Below are positions 1-12,259 of a DNA stretch of 64,000 bases, piece by piece (positions within the stretch are counted from its first letter, which is position 1; each line of letters starts with the position of its first letter). The notes under the pieces were generated by a model. The model was given only the letters and a program-made list of their open reading frames with translations. It did no database searches and was not told the origin of the DNA. The DNA is taken from positions 157,790,034 to 157,854,033 of the forward strand of contig OZ005659.1 of assembly GCA_963930645.1 (NCBI GenBank), read 5' to 3'. The stretch comes from Salticus scenicus. Lineage: Eukaryota > Arthropoda > Arachnida > Araneae > Salticidae. A program made the translations under genes and the position numbers.

Positions 1-1339
1 GTTATTACTTGAATGATTAATCGTCTATTATATATGTGAAATATCTCTTCTTAAAATTATTGGTGCTAATTGAATATTTTTATTTTATTTTATTTGACAA
101 CACTGCGGCTAGGCCAAAGCATGCGCTTTGAAATGAAAATTGTCAGGGGAAAAAAAACAGATTACTAAAGCATGTAATTAAAATGGAAAATAATTGTAAT
201 AAATAATAATTTAATAAATAATTTGTAATTCATGAATTTGTGTATAAGATAATACATAAAATAAAGTCTTGTAGTGGCCACAACATAGTTTATTTTTGTG
301 TCCTATTATACAAATATTTAATAATTTCTGCCGGCATATATCATAAGTCATAATTTATTTATTGTTATTTTTATTAATTTTTTACATGAAACCTTTAAAT
401 TTGCACTTATTTCAACAAGATATCTTTGCTTGAATTTGTAATGGATATGAAAATAAAAGTAGTAAGCATTTTGCCAACTGGGTACTTAAAAAGCGAAAAA
501 GAAAATATAATCTTCTTAAATTCTGTTCACGTATATGTCGTCTTATTTTTAGTGGGGTCTATTTACTTTTCTAATAATGTTTACAAATTAGTTGAATATA
601 ATTCCCATGTGTATATTTATCGTAAACGGTGAAAAGAACAAATTCGATTCATCTACTATTAATGCAATAGAGCGAATAAAAAATAAATAAATAAATAAGG
701 TATCTCTAAATTCAGGATGATGTTAAAGATAAACAGAATTTTCAGAACTGTTTTTATTTTATGAAATTTATTTAGCATTAAAATAAAAGAAAAAATAATG
801 GACTAACAAATTTTCCAAATAATTTTTACCAAATCTTTTATCTAATCATTTATATACTTAATTAAAAAAATAAATAACTTCAATCTAATTTGCAAAAAAT
901 ATCGGATTTTTTTCAACAACAACAACAAAAAGTACTGATTTGGTATTTATAAAATTTTTGAACAAATATTACTATATTTAGGTGCTTTCACTTGGTATTC
1001 CCACCAAAATCGAGTAAAATTGTCCTTTAACTTTTATGGCCATGTAAATGACGTCAAATTTTGGATGCAAAATAATCCAATTTAATTTAATTTTTTCACA
1101 GCGTAAAGAGTCTTTTGAGAAATGAAAAATAAAAATTAATTTTTAAAAAGTACTCCGAGTTTTATATACTGACAGTTATAAATTTCATATAAAACGTACA
1201 ATTGTATCTATAAATACCGTCTAATAAACATAAAACAGATACTCATTCAAGAGTAAAAAAATTAAACATACTATTAACTCAAAGAAATCCAACGTAAGCT
1301 TGATTATGACTATTTTCAAAGAAGTGTGGAATTACACCT

Positions 1340-1545
1340 AAATTATTAGGATTAAGCAACTTAGTTAAATTATGCTCAAAATCCCTCTGCGGGTAATTAA
1401 CCCTGTTGAACTTAACAAAATTTCTGCCTCCACGACTATCACTTAAGGTGCTTTGAGAAATCGTAATTTACTTTGCGGTAAACCAAGCTTATTTTCTGAC
1501 AGTAAGAGAATTTAATTTCAGTAAATTAAGTTGATAAAATCATCT
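1340..1545 (+). repeat. Dispersed repeat, related to 47.4-47.6 kb
   Basis: The segment shares an ordered series of words with 47440-47600: a 'taattaaccctgttgaa'-like word, a 'ggtgctttgagaaat'-like word, then 'tttgcggtaaaccaagctta', then a 'gaatttaatttcagtaaatta'-like word. Both copies are in the same orientation, so this is a dispersed family of unknown class. Ends were not resolved. Confidence 0.45.
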
Positions 1546-1716
1546 ATTATGTTTACAAGTATCTGTAAAAAATTTATTTTCTTGAAAATATGCAATGTAT
1601 TTATTGAAGTACTGTACTGTAAATATATATATATGCTGAATGCTAGAGAACAACTTAGAGAAAATCCGGTGGTTTCATTTAAAAAAATAATAATAATGCT
1701 TCTTTTGCATTACAGA

Positions 1717-1721
<5 letters not shown>

Positions 1722-1757
<36 letters not shown>
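1722..1757. repeat. (TA)n microsatellite
   Basis: Perfect alternating TA run. The open frame crossing it, rich in Tyr/Ile, is an artefact of the repeat. Confidence 0.95.
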
Positions 1758-1759
<2 letters not shown>

Positions 1760-2500
1760 TGAAATATCATTAAAAGTCTACCTTAAAATTAAAGCTCCTT
1801 CTCAAACTTAAGTGATTCTGCTTCTTACTAATCTACTGATATCGCCTTAATTAAATTCATTTTCTAGATGTTTCATTAATTCCAAATTCATTAACTTGTT
1901 CTTAATTCTTAATTCTTAAACCTATTTTATTTTATTTTCCAATGAAATTAAGCCGCTATTTATTATGTTGTGCAATTCAAACGGATTTTAATCTGGAAAC
2001 TTCTGCCCCCCCTCCTCCTTCATATCACATGATTCCCTAAGACAATGAACAGTTTCCGCCTTACGTATTAAACCCTTGACACGTGGATACTACATGGGAA
2101 AATACAGAATTATAATGTTTGCATTTGTATTTTATAGGGAAATATTTGTGTCCTAGAGGGAAATTCATAGGAAAATGGAGAATCAGAAGTCACGTGTTGG
2201 GTATGATTTAGCCTCGAACTCAAGAAAACGGATATTGTCCATTGAGGATGTCGCTATCACGCGACCAGGGCTATTTCGAATGGAAAATAGAATTTTTAGT
2301 TCAATTTTTTAAGTGAGTTTTAAAAAGAGAGCTCTATGTTAAGCAGCAGTCCACCAGCCGATAAATATAGGTTAGTTTTAATTAGAGCTTAGAATGGCTG
2401 ATCCCTCGCGCGATGCTATGTAAGGCTCTTGAATTCACAAAGTACTACGAAGCCAAGGGCTGTATTAAACTAATTGAGCCATTTCTGATTATATTATCAG

Positions 2501-2508
<8 letters not shown>

Positions 2509-2550
<42 letters not shown>
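2509..2550. repeat. (CA)n-(TA)n compound microsatellite
   Basis: A CA run passes directly into a TA run. The reading frame through it is a repeat artefact. Confidence 0.95.
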
Positions 2551-3639
2551 TGTGTACGTGCATTAAAAAAGTTTAAGTTAAGGAAAATTTTGAATAAAAG
2601 AGATTTATTTATTCAAAAATATTTAACTATTTTAAAAGAAATTCTTTAAATAGAATCTTAATATACGTCAAAAAAATAAAATAAATAAAAATATTATTAA
2701 TAATAAATAAAATATTATTAATAATAAATAAAATAAAATACACGGGGGACACTCTGCCCAGGCGTACAGTTGGCAACAAAATTATGGAAGCACACATTCA
2801 CATCCTTCATATATACATATATTTAGTATCATTGCTAATATTTATTATCAACTTACTTTTTTATAAACATCATAAAGACTAAGATCGTTGCTCGATAAAT
2901 ATTTACTGAAGAAAACAGTGTTAGATGCATATTTTTTAAACACGAATTTTTGCTAGCACTTCAATAATTTTGATTCCGACTGCAAAACTCTTTAGCTAAT
3001 CAGTCTTAACCCTCCAATGTCCATTGACTTTGTATCAAACGTTTAATTATTATTATTATTATTTTTATTATTATTTTACTATTTTTAAACATCTGTTCTT
3101 TCTCTATGTGTAAATATTAATACTACTCCGAAATAAAAAAAAAATGGTATTTCATTGGAAGACATATGCTGATATTATTTTAAATTTCTTAGTAGACGTT
3201 GGAACACCATGATGCTTAGAGAATGCACTCGTTGCTTAAATTTTTCCCTTTAAGAAGAAGCCGTGCTATTATTTTGTCCTAAATTAATATTTGCGAGATT
3301 TTCAATTTATGTTGTTTGTTTACAAAGTAATTTTTTAAGTCATTTATTTTAATTTAATCAAGTTAACATACAGAATTTTTTAAATAAGAGAAAACCTTGA
3401 AAATTAAAAAAGCTATTTTTAATTTTTACGTGCGATGCTATTTAGCTACTTTTGGGACAAGGTAATTACTTTTTTTTTTATGTAGAAAGCTCACTCAATT
3501 TTAGCAATAGAATTAAACAACAGTTGATTACATCAAATTCACAGCAAAAACTGCAGCATAGCATTAACACACACACAAGAGGCTGTAATCAAGGAGGCTC
3601 AGTTAGGAGCTACTTATAAAAAAATCCCTATAGAACTGG

Positions 3640-3770
3640 GGTTAAAAAGTAATAACTACAAAACTTTGAATAAACACCATAAAATGCTAGAACTCCCAAA
3701 AATTATTTCGGGTAGAAAGAGGGTACGCCCCTTCGTCATGAACAGTACTGTTCCAGTTACTTTTCGACCA
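3640..3770 (+). repeat. Dispersed repeat family X, copy 1
   Basis: Contains 'actttgaataaacacc' followed by 'ataaaatgc', then a 'tttcg..tagaaag' word and a 'cgtcatg' word. The same ordered words recur at 26556-26700 and, more diverged, at 59490-59640. Unclassified interspersed repeat. Confidence 0.4.
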
Positions 3771-4560
3771 ATCAAGTTAGAGCTTAGATATTTGGAATAT
3801 CAATAATAAGGATTTTCTCACAAGTTCGTAAAAAAGTTCCCAAGGAGCAAAACAGTCGCTAAAGCCATTTAAAGCTTTTTAACAGGTGAAGCTTTTTAAC
3901 AGGTTTTTAAAGGTAAATAAGCTATTTTAATGAAAACATGCTAGAAATGCAGAAAATTAACATTTTGTAATCTCACTAAGCCTCTTTGAGTGAATTTACA
4001 TACAAATAACTACTATTATTTACAAATTATAACAATATCAAAAACTAACTTGTCTAAACTATTTAGTAAAATTTTATTTACGGCCATTATACGGCTTTTA
4101 AAACAAAAATCTTAAAGAAGAAAAAATGTGTTGTAGGTTACATTTTTTGTAATGTAAACTAAAAAAATCTGTCTGTCTGAAAAAAAAAAGTTATAAATAT
4201 TATCTAACAAAAATTTTCGATCTTTTTTTAAACTGAAAGAACTATATACTAGACCTAAGCTTTAAAAATTCGTTTCTTCTGTAAAAAAATGTCTTTCAAC
4301 GGGAAGTAATTTTTTAATTAATTAATTTTTAGTTATTTAAGCACGATGTACTTTGTCTCTCTTACTGATGACAAACAAAATTACACACACACACACACAC
4401 ACATCTATATTAATAAAATCAGACTTTTGTCTGTAAATTTGTCGGAATCAAAAAATTTTGCGATATCTTCACGTTTCACATCCCATGAAAGCCGAAAATG
4501 ACTTCAGAAAATTTTGCCTGTGTGTGTGTGTGTGTGTCATCGTGTCCGAATGTCGCTTTT

Positions 4561-4953
4561 TTTGTCCGGGCATCACTTGAGAACGGCTGGACGGAATTCA
4601 ACGGCGCTAGGCAGGAATGTAGGTCTTCACCCAACTTAAAATTATATCTATCAACTTTTCAGAAATTCCTCCCCGTTCCCCCCTAGGGGGTAAAAGACTA
4701 AAACACGTTTGTCCGGGCATCACTCGAGAACGGCTGAACGGAATTCAACGGCGCTTGGCAGGGATTTAGGTATTCACCCAACTTAAAATTATATCCATCA
4801 ACTTTTCAGAAATTCTCCCCCGTTCCCCCCTGGGGGGTAAAAGACTAAAACACGTTTGTCCGGGCATCACTCGAGAACGGCTAGACGGAATTCAACGGCG
4901 CTTGGCAGAAACTTAGGTCTTCACCCAACTTAAAATTATATCTATAGAAATTT
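4561..4953 (+). repeat. Tandem repeat, period 147 bp, about 2.6 units
   Basis: Units start at 'tttgtccgggcatcact' at 4561, 4708 and 4855, exactly 147 bp apart. Each carries 'gaattcaacggcgct', 'cacccaacttaaaatta' and a C-run/G-run pair (ccccc..ggggg). The third unit ends early. It lies inside Helitron 1. Confidence 0.9.
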
Positions 4954-5146
4954 TCAAAATTCTGATTAGTGTTTAAATTGTGGGTAAATACGCCTGCGCA
5001 TGCGCCATAAATATTTTTTCACTAAAACGCTTTGAATGGAAAAATAAAATTCAAAAATAAATTTTTAAGATAAAGACTTTTTTCATTCGCGGGAATCGCA
5101 CTACAAATTATGAAAAGATTTAAATGAAGTTTTGCCATCTGAGTTT

Positions 5147-5475
5147 CATACTTTAGTTAATTTTAAAACATCTAATTGTCGTATCGAAAAACTGTTTACA
5201 CCCCAGGATTCAGAAAAATCATCTCTTTAATTTGGTACTGAATTTGTAACGATAGGTCTGATACTTCTAATTTATTTTCCCCTTTTTCCGTTTTTCCGTT
5301 GCCACTTAAATTTCATACTTTAGTTATTTTTTTAATATCTAATTGTCGCATCGAAAAACTGTTTGCACCCCTGGATTCAGAAAAATCGCCTCTTTCATTT
5401 GGTACCAAATTTATAAATATAGGTCTGATATTTCTAATTTATATTACCCTTTTTCCGTTTTCAACCTAGATTCGA
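5147..5475 (+). repeat. Tandem repeat, period about 167 bp, 2 units
   Basis: The word 'catactttagtta' at 5147 and 5314 begins two similar units that also share 'cgaaaaactgttt', 'ggattcagaaaaatc', 'ataggtctgata' and 'cctttttccgttt'. Inside Helitron 1. Confidence 0.8.
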
Positions 5476-6147
5476 TATGGAACAGCTTTAGTATTGGATC
5501 CCTTTGGCAAAATTTGAAATTCGGAACCGAAGTAGCTCGGACGTTTCTCGCCAAGATCTTTGATTGCACAATTGAGATAGCCAATTCAGTTCATCGCAAA
5601 AATGGCTTAAAATATTTAAAGTCACCAAAGGGTTCCCATACTAAAGCTGTGCATTTTGTACTTATTTATTTATATTTTCTATTAAAGACTTCTGTGGTCA
5701 CGAAATTTGGTGCGTAAATTGTTTGTTTGCATCCGGCACTTATTGTAACTGGATTTCACGAAATTCGAAATCTCCCCCCCCCCTTCTCGGAGTCGGGGGG
5801 CAATAAACGGTATAACTTCTGTATAACCCCACAGCTGAATTTGGCGATTTTTCTTTGGCGTTGTTTTGAAGGATAACGATGTCGTTCTGGACTGTTTGCG
5901 ATATAATATGGCAGCCTAATATTTTGTTTATTTTGGATTTATGATTGAGATTATGATTTTATCATTTATCATATATGATTTATGATTTTTAGATTTATGA
6001 TTTAGCCATAATCGCCAACAAAAAAAATCGCCAAATATCGTTGTGGGTTTATACTGAAGTCGTTCCCAATAAACATGTGTAAAAACATGTTTTTCCGTTT
6101 GAATTCGCTTTCAATTATCTTAGAATGGCGAATTTTGGTGTGCGGAT

Positions 6148-6400
6148 ATTGATTAAGTGTACGCATTATGTACGTTAGTGGGATTTTGCAAAACTTCGAA
6201 CTCACCCACTGAGGAAGGGGAAGTAACAAGTGGGTAAGTTGTGCCTAAGGCAGTGGGGACTCAGACTGTATATTGATTAAGTGTACGCATTATGTACATT
6301 AGTGTGATTTTGCAAAATTTCGAACTCACCCGCTGAGGAAGGGGAAGTAGAAGTGGGTAAGTTGTGCCGAAGACAGTGGAGACCTAGACTCCTCACTTTG
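6148..6400 (+). repeat. Tandem repeat, period about 124 bp, 2 units
   Basis: 'attgattaagtgtacgcatt' occurs at about 6149 and 6273. Both units continue through 'ctgaggaaggggaagta' and 'gtgggtaagttgtgcc'. Inside the 3' part of Helitron 1. Confidence 0.85.
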
Positions 6401-6513
6401 CGAGCGAGAAAACCTCTACCAATCACAGCGAGAACTTGGGTTATTAATAAAGATATGGGATTTTGACAACTTATTTAAGTTTAATGTCCAGCGAAGCGGG
6501 CAAAGCCTGCTAG

Positions 6514-7254
6514 TATATATATATATATGAAAAGGAAGTAGCTAAAAAATCATATTTATGTTGCTGTTTCCTAAAATGCAATAAAAAAAAAAATTCCCTC
6601 TGAGAAATACCGGTAAACATACATGAAGTTTTAATTGATTTTTTATGGTAGTTATTTAATAACAATTTATTTTATTATCTCAACCATATTGGCAAATAAC
6701 GTACAATACTGTTTCTTAAAAGGAAAAAAAAAAGAAGATTATTTTTGTTTTCAAAGTAATAGATATAAAATTCTATACAAAACAAAATTTAATTTAGTAC
6801 AGCATGCCTTATTTTAATCTATTCTTCCATAGAAAGTCATGCAGTAACTATGCTTCATTCCCTAGCATCGGTTACTATTTTCATTTTATAAAATTTATTT
6901 GATATACCTTTAGCATAGGAACCTCTTGACAATTTTTAAATTTTTGTTGACTTTTTGACGATGAATTAAAAATAACTGTCGCAATTGCGCAAATAAAATC
7001 TTGTAGAGAAAAGTCCGAGCATCGGTGCCAAATTTCAAAGTTCGCCAAGGGGTTCTATACTTAAGCAGTTTTAGTCATTATTGAAATGTAATTCACAACT
7101 TTTTTTCTTACCCTTCTCTTCTTTCTATTTTTTTTTTTTTTTTTTTTTTAAGACATATATTTAAAAATTCTATTTGCGTGTATTTACACTTAATCAGATT
7201 TAGTTGTTCATATAAAACATATTTATACATTTATTGAAAAATAAGTCTATTTTT
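6514..7254. other. A+T-rich non-coding stretch
   Basis: A TA run follows the Helitron end, and a long T run lies at about 7128-7150. No coding or RNA feature is recognisable. Confidence 0.6.
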
Positions 7255-7839
7255 ATCGTTATTAAGATAACTGCTATTTGCTAAACTAAAACCAATATCT
7301 TATACAAATTCTACGCGATTGCTCACTTTTATTAAATAATGTCTGACATTTTGATTAACTGGAAAATATCTTATTTTACATGCAAATATATATTCAATTA
7401 TCTTCAAATATACAACTAGAAATATGGTGCAATCTGACCACGCTGCTGAATCAGAATAAATAAGAGAAGTAAATTATGGAATGCAGATCATTCTGTTATG
7501 AATCAAAGCGTTTATATATTAATATCTAAATATGCTTGATAAGTACTTAATGTAATAGAAATATGATCATACTCTGATTATTCAAGAACTTTTGTATATT
7601 CCAGATGATGTGCAAGATATTAAATTATTCTAGAGATCTTATGAAAGATATATGAATGAAAATGTACTCATTATTTCCAAATCAGGCATACAGCTATTGT
7701 CAAGAAATAGCTCTGAATGCAATATAGTTTTGAATTTATATTGATATAGAAATTTAATATGCTTATGCTTCTTTAGATAAAGTAGTAACTAACAAAAATT
7801 AATAAGCTATATATAACGGTCTTTTATGTAATATATAAA

Positions 7840-7884
<45 letters not shown>

Positions 7885-7960
7885 GATTGGTATAATACTT
7901 ATATGGTTTTGCCTATCAAAAAAGTAGTTAACAGAAACCAATAAATTACTATTAAAGTAA
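7255..7960 (+). repeat. Local duplication family R, copy 1
   Basis: Collinear with 9935-10745 and 12260-13045. Shared landmarks in order: 'attcaattatctt', 'taatatctaaata', 'tacttaatgtaatag', 'acttttgtatattccaga', 'gatattaaattattc', 'tgtcaagaaa', and 'agtaact' followed by 'ggtctttt'. No coding content. An uninterrupted T run of about 38 (7843-7880) interrupts the 3' part. Confidence 0.75.
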
Positions 7961-8262
7961 ATTTTATAGTACATTATTTTTTTAATGATTGTATATATAT
8001 ATATACATATATAAATATTAAAGAAAATGTGTCGATTCAATTTTTTTTTATCTTCAATAAATATATGTTTATTATGTTTTTCCATGCAATAAATGTTAAT
8101 ACATAGACCTATAAAAGAACTATTAAAAGACTAATTAGAGTAATCTCAACATATGATTTTATAATAGTTTATTATCATAATTAGTAAAAATCGATATTAA
8201 AAAAAAAAAAAAGACACGCCTTGTTTCATAATTAAATTGTTAAGAATTAATAAGTATATATT

Positions 8263-8464
8263 CAAACTTAAAAATTTCGTCACACACCATAAAACTAATG
8301 AAAACACTTCGAAAGGACTTGACCTTTCTTCCTCAGGTTCAGACACGGAGAAAGGTGACGTCCTTTTGAATCCAGTAGAGTTTTCATCAGTTTATGGTGT
8401 GTGAAGAAGATTTTAATTTTGAATATTGATTGTACTCCAGTTCTTTTATTTAGTAATAATACGT
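8263..8464. mobile_element. Minimal head-to-head PLE inverted dimer (family A-like)
   Basis: Two short inverted arms meet near 8345. The left arm (- strand) and right arm (+ strand) both end outward with 'tatggtgtgtgaaga', the same 3'-end word as the full PLE-A copies. Both contain the GAAAGG ... CCTTTC stem region of the PLE-A ribozyme. The right arm also carries 'tgtactccagtt', matching 'tgtacgccagtt' at the outer end of the large PLE-A insertion. A 10-bp direct repeat, AGTATATATT, flanks it (8253-8262 and 8465-8474). That is short and A+T-rich, so it could be chance. I read it as an extremely 5'-truncated inverted dimer. Confidence 0.65.
8300..8340 (-). ncRNA. Hammerhead-like remnant in PLE arm
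   Basis: Read on the - strand: CTGAGGA (fits the CUGANGA core), A, GAAAGG, a 6-nt loop, CCTTTC, then GAA. The downstream palindromic stem III seen in the large PLE-A copies is not preserved here. Probably a decayed or variant ribozyme. Confidence 0.4.
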
Positions 8465-9015
8465 AGTATATATTTATTATACTTTTACATATAAAAAAGT
8501 GAATGAATGTAAAAACAATGAATGAACTTGAATGAAAATATAATGAATGAAATAGTACTTCAAGGTCTTTTCATGCAGAACTGTAAATCATTCCTGCAAA
8601 TTCATACCACTATTCTCTTAAATATTTCTTTGACTTATTTAATCGCAGCATTTTCTCAAAAATATAATATAGATAATTCTATAAAAAATTACTTGTATAC
8701 AAAATTTTGGTAAGTCTCCAAGTTTTTTATATATTCATTTTCTGTCCGTTATTGCTTTTTAACGATTGAATATAAATATTTGCACTAAAAAAAACAATAT
8801 TTAGAATTATTATACTTTTCTATAAAAAAAATGGGCGACTACCAACTGCCCTCGCTTATTTCACCTCAACTTTATAAAACTACCAACTGCACTCGGACAT
8901 GCAAATGCTTCCTGCTACCTGAAACCCACGTTATGAATTTAGATCCTTCCACCAACAGTAATAAAACAGAAAACGAAAGATGCAATAGGAAACCAAAATA
9001 AATAAATAAATAATC

Positions 9016-9397
9016 TCACTGGACATCCCTACTTCGCTATGCATGAATCTGAGAACGTCTGTAACTCGGCAATCACTACCACGCACGTAAAAAGACATAA
9101 AAAAAAAAATCACTTGACACCCCTAACTCGCTGTGCATGATTCTGAAAACGCACGTAACTCGGTTCCGCGGCAATCACTATCACGCACGTGAAAAAAAAA
9201 AAAAAAAAAAAAAATCACTGGACACCCCTACCACGCTGTGCATGAATCTGAGAACGCCCGTAACTCACTATCGTGGCAATTTATATCACGCACGTTAAAA
9301 CCAAAAAAAGTATCACTAGACACCCCTACCTCACAGTGCATGAATCGGAAAACGCACGTAACTCGGTTCCGCGGCAATACTATCACGCACGTTGAAA

Positions 9398-9435
<38 letters not shown>

Positions 9436-9502
9436 GGACACCCCTACCTCGCTGTGTAGGAATATGAGAACGCTCGTAACTCGCTTCCGCACTACCACGC
9501 GC

Positions 9503-9537
<35 letters not shown>

Positions 9538-9690
9538 CTGGACACTCCTACTTCGCTGTGCATGAGAAAGTCCGTAACTCGGTTCTGCAGTAATCACTAT
9601 CAGACATGTAAAAAATAAAAAAAATAAATAAAAACTTCAGTGGACTCCCTTACCTCGCTGGGCATGAATCTGAAAACGCAGGTAACTCGG
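9016..9690 (+). repeat. Minisatellite of A-tailed units, about 7 copies
   Basis: Units start near 9016, 9110, 9215, 9313, 9434, 9535 and 9636. Each runs through 'tcactggacacccctacc', 'gctgtgcatgaatctgaga', 'acgcacgtaactcggttcc', 'gcggcaatcactatcacg' and 'cacgt', then ends in an A tract of very variable length (about 7 to more than 30). The core is about 80 bp. The A tracts make the apparent Lys-rich reading frame an artefact. Confidence 0.9.
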
Positions 9691-9934
9691 TTAAATTACA
9701 AATAAAATTATAAACTTCCAGCTAGGGCAGTTAGTATAATTCCACCAACAAACTTTTGGGCTCTTCCTATCCAGAGAAAAGGGGTGGTAAGATAGAAACT
9801 TGCAAGAGTAAGAGAAAGGGGGGTTAACACTAGCAAGTGGAGTTGATATATTTCGAGTGCAGTTGAATAACACCGAAAAAAAAATTAAATAAATAAATAA
9901 AAATAAAAATAAAAAATGGAAAGAGTGATACATT

Positions 9935-10745
9935 AAATTTGGAGAACTCTTAATGTTTAGTTTTATAAATTGTAAATATTTTTAATGATTAAATGCAGAT
10001 ATGTGCTCTACAAAAGAAGAAAACGCATTATTTTTTAAAATTGTTTTTAAAAGATTAATATAAATAAAATTAAAGTACAAAGGCCAATAAATTAATGTTT
10101 GGAGAACTCAAAACGAAATCTATATCTTATTCGAATACAACAAGACTGCATAAATTTATTGAATAAAGTATAACATTATGATGTACTAAAAATGTCTTAT
10201 ATTACATATAAAATACATTCAATTATCTTCGAATATATTGCGAGAAATATAACACAATCTTTTCACTTTACTGATTCGGAATAAATAAGAGAACTATATT
10301 GCGGTATCCAAAATTGTTCAGTTATATATAAAAATGTTTATTCATTAATATCTAGATACACTTGAAAAAGTACTTAATGTAATATAATTATAATCGTTAT
10401 CTGATTACGTTCAGAAACTTTTGTATATTCCAGAAGATGTGCAAAATATTAAATTGTTCAAAAGGTGTTTATGAAAAATAAATGAATAGAAAATGTACGC
10501 CTTATTTCCAATTTCGGCCTACAGGTATTGTCAAGGAAAAGCTCTTGTAGGTAAAATAATTTTGAAATAATATTCATATGGAAATGCATTATGCTAATGC
10601 TTCTTCAGATAAAATAGTAACTGAGAAAGACTGATAAGTTATATCTAGCGGTCTTTTCTAAGGAATGAACAAACGTTTTTATATTAAAAGGATTAATATA
10701 ATTTTTATGGTTTTGCTTCGTTTAAAAATTGTTTTTAAAGTTTAT
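9935..10745 (+). repeat. Local duplication family R, copy 2
   Basis: Collinear with 7255-7960 and 12260-13045. It also has the leading motif 'ggagaactcttaa', then 'gttttataa', then 'tttttaatgattaaatg', which recurs at 12268, 13237-13360, 24041-24100 and 24206-24250. No open frame of note. Confidence 0.75.
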
Positions 10746-10929
10746 TAGAAATATTCTCACGCCTTTTCATATAATAAGTTCAAATACAGAGATCCACTAA
10801 TTACTAAGTAAAGGGATATTAACAGATGATTTTACATTCCATAGATATTAACATGGTTTATTATTCTTTATGAAAAAAAAAAAAAAACTAGAGTGACTAT
10901 ACTCGACTTTCCGAACATTAAGTAATTGG

Positions 10930-11960
10930 TGATTGCATGAATAAATTAAAGTTTGACAAGTCATCGAATAAACAAAAGTGAAAATCGTAATTGGGTATTT
11001 TTCTCGATTGTTTAATTTTACGCTATTGTACATGAAATAATTTGAGCCCATAGATCATAATGATAAGGAATTTTTAGTTGTGTCTCTATAAAAATTATTA
11101 TTTATTATTCACCAAAATCTATGCAATTTGTGTAATAATAGTATATGTATAATAGTATATGTACTATAACATGTATATACATTTTCAACTCAATCGAATA
11201 ATGAGTTTAGACGTTATCGAACTTTAAAATATTTGGACACATATGCCATAATGATAAAGAATATTTCAATATTTCTTTATGTCCTTGTGAAAAAAAAAAA
11301 AAGAGTGTTAGATTTATCAAAATCTATGCAGCTCCTGTGACTTTCACCTATAATACGTGTTTAAATTTCTGACTTCGTCGCATGGAAGGTTTAGACGCTA
11401 TTGTACTTTAAAGAATTTGGGCCCATAGATCATAATGATAAAGAATTTTTCTCTGTGTCCCTATAAAAAACTATGAGTTCTAGATTCACCAAAATTTATA
11501 CAGTTCGTGCTACTATAACATGTGTATAAGTTTTCAGCTCAATTGAATGAAATAATCAAGCGCTATTGAACTTTAAATAATTGGGCCCGTAGGCAAATGA
11601 TAAAGAAGTATTTTTTGTGTCCCTGCAAAAAACTACAACTACAACAAGAACAACAAAAACTATAAGCGCTTGATTCACCAATATTAACCCCTTCCGCTCC
11701 AGGCTAGCTGTAGTGTAAATGTCTGAAATACCAGATTATAATTTTGAAATAGTATCGTATACTTTCTTTGGACGTATGCACGTACGTCCATGGTATTAAT
11801 GGCCATTGACACTTGGACGTACACACGTACGTCCCTGGAGTGGAAGGGGTTAATAGGGTTTTTGCTATGATGACCTTCAACATACGTACAAACTCTCAGC
11901 TCATTTGAAGAAAACGATTTGGAGCTATCGTGTTCACTCACACATGTACATACACACACA
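10930..11960 (+). repeat. Tandem array, units of about 165-195 bp
   Basis: A 'gggcccatagatcataatgat' word or a close variant occurs at about 11043, 11238, 11427 and 11591. Each is followed by 'tgtgtccctataaaaa' and 'caccaaaatctatgcag', and by a variant of 'tttcagctcaattgaatga'. A partial last unit after 11853 resumes beyond the inserted MITE at 11688-11849. Confidence 0.75.
11688..11849. mobile_element. piggyBac-type MITE
   Basis: 162 bp flanked by TTAA on both sides (11684-11687 and 11850-11853), the target duplication used by piggyBac transposons. Inverted ends: CCCCTTCCGCTCCAGG at the left; the right end reads CCCCTTCCACTCCAGG on the other strand. Two internal copies of a 'ggacgta..cacgtacgtcc' palindrome are present. 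It lies inside the 10.9-11.9 kb array. No transposase. Confidence 0.8.
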
Positions 11961-12259
11961 AGTATACATCATCGTAAAAATAGCAAAAATGAACTCGGGG
12001 GATCTGAAAGCGTATAGAAACACTAAAATTTTGAAGTTGGATTTTTGACATGATTACAATATTTTCCTTACATATGTATGTTCGAAAAGTACTAAAAGGC
12101 ACTGATTTATTATTTGTTATTGCTCTTAATGATTTTTGTTAAAAAAAAAAAAGTGAGTCTGACTACCTGGAAAATTACTTTTTTTAAAGATTGAGCATAA
12201 TTATATTCCTCATGTTTTACAATGAAAACATAACATAAAATCAAAAGACCAATAAAAAA

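Larger units (their letters stand above)
1..4403. other. A+T-rich non-coding stretch, no gene
   Basis: No reading frame here has recognisable protein features. The short open frames are either low-complexity or run through microsatellites. The stretch holds (TA)n near 1722-1757, a compound (CA)n(TA)n at 2509-2550, (CA)n at 4383-4402, and a segment at about 1340-1545 that resembles one near 47.4-47.6 kb. Confidence 0.7.
4404..6513 (+). mobile_element. Non-autonomous Helitron 1
   Basis: The element starts with TC (TCTATATTAATAAAA) directly after an A. It ends in CTAG followed by T, as expected for Helitron insertion between A and T. Just before the 3' CTAG a short hairpin is visible: AGCGGGC, loop AAA, GCCTGCT (7 pairs, one G-T wobble). 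It is 2110 bp and has no Rep/helicase reading frame, so it is non-autonomous. The interior is built from three blocks of short tandem repeats (periods about 147, 167 and 124 bp). The terminal rules are established for Helitrons; assignment to a named family would need a library comparison. Confidence 0.8.

Noticed and set aside
2764..2800. Tc1-type inverted repeat end (tacagttggcaacaaaatta)
   Set aside because: It resembles a Tc1/mariner tip, but I found no matching second end or transposase nearby; could be a lone relic or chance.
7807..8085. Lys-rich 92-codon frame on the - strand
   Set aside because: Created by a T run of about 38 and TA repeats.
9016..9690. CRISPR-like array
   Set aside because: Repeats are contiguous with variable A tracts rather than unique spacers, and the genome is clearly eukaryotic.
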